Source: Methylobacterium sp. PvR107 (GTDB lineage Bacteria > Pseudomonadota > Alphaproteobacteria > Rhizobiales > Beijerinckiaceae). From it: 64,000 nt of DNA. The notes under the pieces are model-generated. The model was not told where the DNA came from and ran no database searches. It saw only the letters and a program-made list of their open reading frames with translations. Where the stretch lies: NCBI RefSeq assembly GCF_017833295.1, contig NZ_JAFIBW010000001.1, forward strand, positions 992,001 through 1,056,000. The letters are read 5' to 3'. Numbering within the stretch: the stretch's first letter is position 1; each line of letters begins with the position of its first letter. Below, in pieces: positions 61,147 to 64,000 of the stretch. The translations under genes and the position numbers were made by a program.

Positions 61147-62622
61147 ATGTTTTCTGCCCTGAAGGTCCGTGAAGCGCAGGCCAAGCTCGCGGCCCTCGAC
61201 CGCGTTCAGGGCGTCATCGAGTTTGACCTCGCCGGGAAGATCCTCTCGGCCAACGGCAATTTCCTTGCTGCGGTTGGCTACACGCTTCCGGAGATCGTCG
61301 GGCAGCACCACAGCATGTTCATGGATCCGGCTCAGCGGGATTCGCCCGAGTACCGCGCGCTCTGGGAGCGCCTGCGTTCGGGCACGTTCGAGAGCGGACA
61401 GTTCCAGCGGGTCGGCCGGGGCGGCCGCACGATCTGGATCCAGGCATCCTACAATCCGATGCTCGACGTCCGCGGTCGGCCCTACAAGGTGGTGAAGTTT
61501 GCCACCGACATCACGCAGCAGCGAACCGAGGAGGCCGACCGCGCGGGACAAATCGAAGCCATCCACAAGGTGCAGGCCGTCATCGCATTCGATCTCGATG
61601 GTACGGTGCTGGAAGCCAACGACAATTTCCTGGCCGCGATGGGCTACGCAAGAGGGGAAGTGGTCGGGCAGCACCACAGCCTGTTCGTCGAGCCCAGCCA
61701 TCGCGACAGCGAGGCGTACCGCGCATTCTGGGCGGCGCTGCGGAACGGGACCTATCAGGCGGCGCAGTTCCGGCGCGTCGGCAAGGGCGGACGCGAAGTC
61801 TGGATCCAGGCCTCCTACAACCCGATCTTCGATGCCGCCGGCCGGCCCTACAAGGTGGTGAAGTTCGCCACCGACATCACCGACCAGGTTCGTCTTTTCG
61901 CCGACCTGCGCACGCTCATCGACCGGAACTTCGGCGAGATCGAGCAGGCGGTGACGTATTCGACGCGGGCGGCCGCCCTGGCCTCCTCGGCAGCGGATTC
62001 GACCTCCGGCAACGTCCAGACCGTCGCGGCGGCAGCTGAGGAGCTGGCCGCTTCCGTGGCGGAGATGTCGCAAAGCATCGTCCGCTCGCAGGGCGCCACC
62101 GACACCGCCTATGCCTGCGTCCAAGAGGCGGACGGCCATACCAAGCGCCTCGCCGAGACCGCGACCGCGATGACCGGCATCGTCGGCCTGATCCAGAACA
62201 TCGCGGGTCAGATCAACCTGCTGGCGCTCAACGCCACGATCGAGGCGGCCCGCGCGGGCGAAGCCGGCCGCGGCTTCGCGGTCGTCGCGTCCGAGGTGAA
62301 GGCGCTGGCCGATCAGGCCGCGCGGGCCACCGGGCAGATCAACGGCGAGATCGCCAGCGTGCAGCGCGTCTCGCATGAGGTGGTGGGGGCGCTGAACTCG
62401 ATCGGGACGTCGGTCTCGGTGATGCGCGAGACCGTCGTGGCGACCGCGGCCGCCATCGAGGAGCAGAGCGCGGTGACCCGCGATCTCGCTGAGAACATGC
62501 AGAGCGCCGCCGGCGCGGTCACGGCGATCACCGGCAATATCGGGGCGATCGTTCAGTCGGTGGCCGACGTTTCGCGGGCAGTGGGAACCACCCGCGACGC
62601 CGCCAAGGTGCTGGCGCGCTGA
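61147..62622 (+). CDS. Soluble double-PAS methyl-accepting chemotaxis protein
   Basis: A 491-residue cytoplasmic chemoreceptor with no transmembrane helix. Two PAS domains, residues 20-123 and 142-245, are aligned without gaps and identical at about 69 of 104 positions; both have the VGQHHS and [13 protein letters not shown] stretches. The signalling domain (about 255-491) has the hairpin tip [20 protein letters not shown], then [20 protein letters not shown]. The architecture is that of BdlA/Aer2-type receptors, which can sense redox or oxygen, sometimes through haem; no haem ligand can be assigned here. The signalling helices after the tip are shorter than in membrane receptors. No che genes are nearby. 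Confidence 0.92.
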   Translation: MFSALKVREAQAKLAALDRVQGVIEFDLAGKILSANGNFLAAVGYTLPEIVGQHHSMFMDPAQRDSPEYRALWERLRSGTFESGQFQRVGRGGRTIWIQASYNPMLDVRGRPYKVVKFATDITQQRTEEADRAGQIEAIHKVQAVIAFDLDGTVLEANDNFLAAMGYARGEVVGQHHSLFVEPSHRDSEAYRAFWAALRNGTYQAAQFRRVGKGGREVWIQASYNPIFDAAGRPYKVVKFATDITDQVRLFADLRTLIDRNFGEIEQAVTYSTRAAALASSAADSTSGNVQTVAAAAEELAASVAEMSQSIVRSQGATDTAYACVQEADGHTKRLAETATAMTGIVGLIQNIAGQINLLALNATIEAARAGEAGRGFAVVASEVKALADQAARATGQINGEIASVQRVSHEVVGALNSIGTSVSVMRETVVATAAAIEEQSAVTRDLAENMQSAAGAVTAITGNIGAIVQSVADVSRAVGTTRDAAKVLAR

Positions 62623-62678
62623 CCGCGACAGGGGCTCGGGTCAGTTCATCCTCCGATCTCACCGACCCGGCGGCGGGA

Positions 62679-62712
62679 TCGTCGCTCCGGGGCTGCGAAG
62701 CGGAGCCCGGAG
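62679..62712. repeat. Degenerate copy of the dispersed repeat
   Basis: cgtcgctccggggc followed by gcggagcccgg resembles the left half of the element at 6013. A ctctggatcc stretch at 62754-62763 may be part of the other half. It lies between the chemoreceptor gene and the end of mutS. Confidence 0.4.
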
Positions 62713-62869
62713 ACCGGACATTCGCGTCGCGCGGGACGCTGCGCTGTCCGCGGCTCTGGATCCCTGTAGCTTGGGCTGGCTGCTACGGTCACCTTTATCC
62801 GCTCGCGGCAATGGGCGGCGTTGCGGCTGCGACCACCCCACCCACGGCGGCCGGACGCGGCTCGCCCGC

Positions 62870-64000
62870 TCAATGCCCCCCTGTCCGCTCGCGCTTCAGC
62901 CGGTAGAGCGCGTCGAGCGCCTCCCGCGGCGTGAGCGCGTCCGGCTCGATGGAATCGAGCAGCGCCCCGAGCGGATCCTCGGGCGGCGGCTCCGGCGGCG
63001 GGGGCGGCGCGAGGGCTGCGAAGAGCGGCAGGTCGTCGATTCGCGCGCGCGCCGGGCGACCGCGCTCCGCCTTCTCCAGGCTCTTGAGAATCGCCCCGGC
63101 CCGCGACACGACGCTGCCGGGCAGTCCCGCGAGCCGGGCCACCTGCAGGCCGTAGCTGCGTTCGGCGATTCCGGGAACGACCTCGTGCAGGAACACGACG
63201 CCGTCCCGATGCTCGGCGACCTTGAGGGTCGCGTTCTCCAGCCGGGCCAGACGGTCGCCGAGCGCGGTGAGTTCGTGGAAATGGGTGGCGAACAGAGCCC
63301 GGCAGGCGTTCACCTCGTGCAGGTGCTCCAGGCAGGCCCAGGCGATGGAGAGACCGTCGAAGGTCGCGGTGCCGCGGCCGATCTCGTCGAGGATCACCAG
63401 GGAGCGCCGCGTCGCCTGGTTGAGGATCGCCGCGGTCTCGACCATCTCGACCATGAAGGTCGATTGCCCGCGGGCGAGATCGTCGGCGGCACCGACCCGG
63501 GAGAACAGCCGGTCGACCCGCCCGATCCGCGCCTCGGCGGCCGGCACGAAGGCGCCCATCTGGGAGAGCACCGCGATCAGCGCGTTCTGGCGCAGGAAGG
63601 TGGACTTGCCGCCCATGTTGGGGCCGGTGATCAGCCGGATCCGGCCGCGCGTGTCGCCCGAAAGATCGCAATCGTTGGCGATGAACGGCTCGCCGGCCCG
63701 GCGCAGGGCCGCCTCGACCACCGGATGGCGGCCGCCGACCACGACGAAGCTCAGCGAATCGTCGACCACGGGCCGCCGCCAGTCGAGCTCGACCGCGAGC
63801 TCGGCGTGGCTCGCCGCGACGTCGAGCCCGGCCAAAGCCTCGGCGACCTCGGCGATGGACTCGGCCTTGCCGAGCACGCGGGCCGAGAGGTCGTCGAACA
63901 CGGCGCCTTCGAGCGCCAGCGCCCGGTCGGAGGCGCCGGAGATCTTCGATTCGAGCTCGCCCAGCTCGACGCTGGTGAAGCGCATCGCGTCGACCATCGT
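62870..64000 (-). CDS. mutS: DNA mismatch repair ATPase MutS, 5' part outside window
   Basis: MutS recognises mismatches and recruits MutL. The visible 377 residues are the C-terminal part: end of the lever/clamp region ([20 protein letters not shown]), then the ATPase with [13 protein letters not shown], Walker [21 protein letters not shown], signature [20 protein letters not shown], Walker [21 protein letters not shown], the H-loop [11 protein letters not shown] and the dimerisation helix-turn-helix. The tail has a Pro-rich insertion ([15 protein letters not shown]) before [16 protein letters not shown], as in other alphaproteobacterial MutS. The frame is still open at the right edge, so the true start is beyond 64000. 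Confidence 0.97.
   Translation of the reverse strand, partial: TMVDAMRFTSVELGELESKISGASDRALALEGAVFDDLSARVLGKAESIAEVAEALAGLDVAASHAELAVELDWRRPVVDDSLSFVVVGGRHPVVEAALRRAGEPFIANDCDLSGDTRGRIRLITGPNMGGKSTFLRQNALIAVLSQMGAFVPAAEARIGRVDRLFSRVGAADDLARGQSTFMVEMVETAAILNQATRRSLVILDEIGRGTATFDGLSIAWACLEHLHEVNACRALFATHFHELTALGDRLARLENATLKVAEHRDGVVFLHEVVPGIAERSYGLQVARLAGLPGSVVSRAGAILKSLEKAERGRPARARIDDLPLFAALAPPPPPEPPPEDPLGALLDSIEPDALTPREALDALYRLKRERTGGH

Noticed and set aside
1..64000. CRISPR arrays, tRNA, rRNA, prophage or integrative element
   Set aside because: No regularly spaced direct repeats, tRNA-like cloverleaf, rRNA segments, integrase other than XerD, or phage structural genes were seen. XerD is the housekeeping enzyme, not an element integrase.

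Overview
The window is high-GC alphaproteobacterial chromosome, most likely Methylobacterium or a close relative. This is inferred from gene order (argD-argF-hslO; the distal division/cell-wall cluster ftsW-murG-murC-murB-ddl-ftsQ-ftsA-ftsZ-lpxC-bamD-recN), from small lineage-typical proteins (DUF6894, RMF-like, NepR-like) and from a dispersed GC-rich palindromic repeat with at least four copies or remnants. It is ordinary core chromosome with scattered accessory genes. I see no prophage, insertion sequence with a transposase, CRISPR array, rRNA or tRNA.

Layout. 1-5.9 kb: 3' part of aroK, a small membrane protein, xerD, an OhrR-type regulator, a cytochrome c and several small proteins, then an MHS-family transporter. 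6-9.5 kb: a repeat element, a DHA2 efflux pump and xseA. 9.5-14.7 kb: a GNAT gene, then a two-gene unit in which an alpha/beta hydrolase is fused to a gluconate-2-dehydrogenase-subunit-3-like domain and overlaps a GMC oxidoreductase; then a GNAT-paiB pair divergent from a MocR regulator. 16-19 kb: a glycosyltransferase-like unknown and a secreted Gly/Arg-rich repeat protein. 19.2-23 kb: hslO, argF, argD. 23-27.4 kb: ridA-like, glycerophosphodiesterase, DUF1311, FemAB-like and M20 peptidase genes in tight array. 27.4-28.5 kb: a DUF1348/NTF2-TetR operon behind a perfect 28-bp palindrome. 28.7-32.4 kb: modA-modB and modC, separated by an opposite-strand GST gene and a repeat. 33-39 kb: prmA, an RMF-like gene, aminopeptidase P and a DsbD/ScsB-like reductase. 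39-45 kb: pstSCAB-phoU-phoB behind a three-unit Pho box, with no phoR beside it. 45-61 kb: a NepR-like gene, recN, bamD, lpxC and the division cluster. A MazE/MazF-type pair sits between murB and ddl, and a DUF559 endonuclease sits between murC and murB. 61-64 kb: a soluble double-PAS chemoreceptor and the 3' part of mutS.

How genes work together: phosphate uptake and its regulation form one unit. Precursor synthesis (murG, murC, murB, ddl) and division proteins (ftsW, ftsQ, ftsA, ftsZ) lie on one strand with short gaps or overlaps, so the inserted toxin-antitoxin and endonuclease genes are probably co-transcribed with essential genes. The hydrolase/dehydrogenase-subunit fusion with its GMC partner is the best candidate for an undescribed enzyme system.
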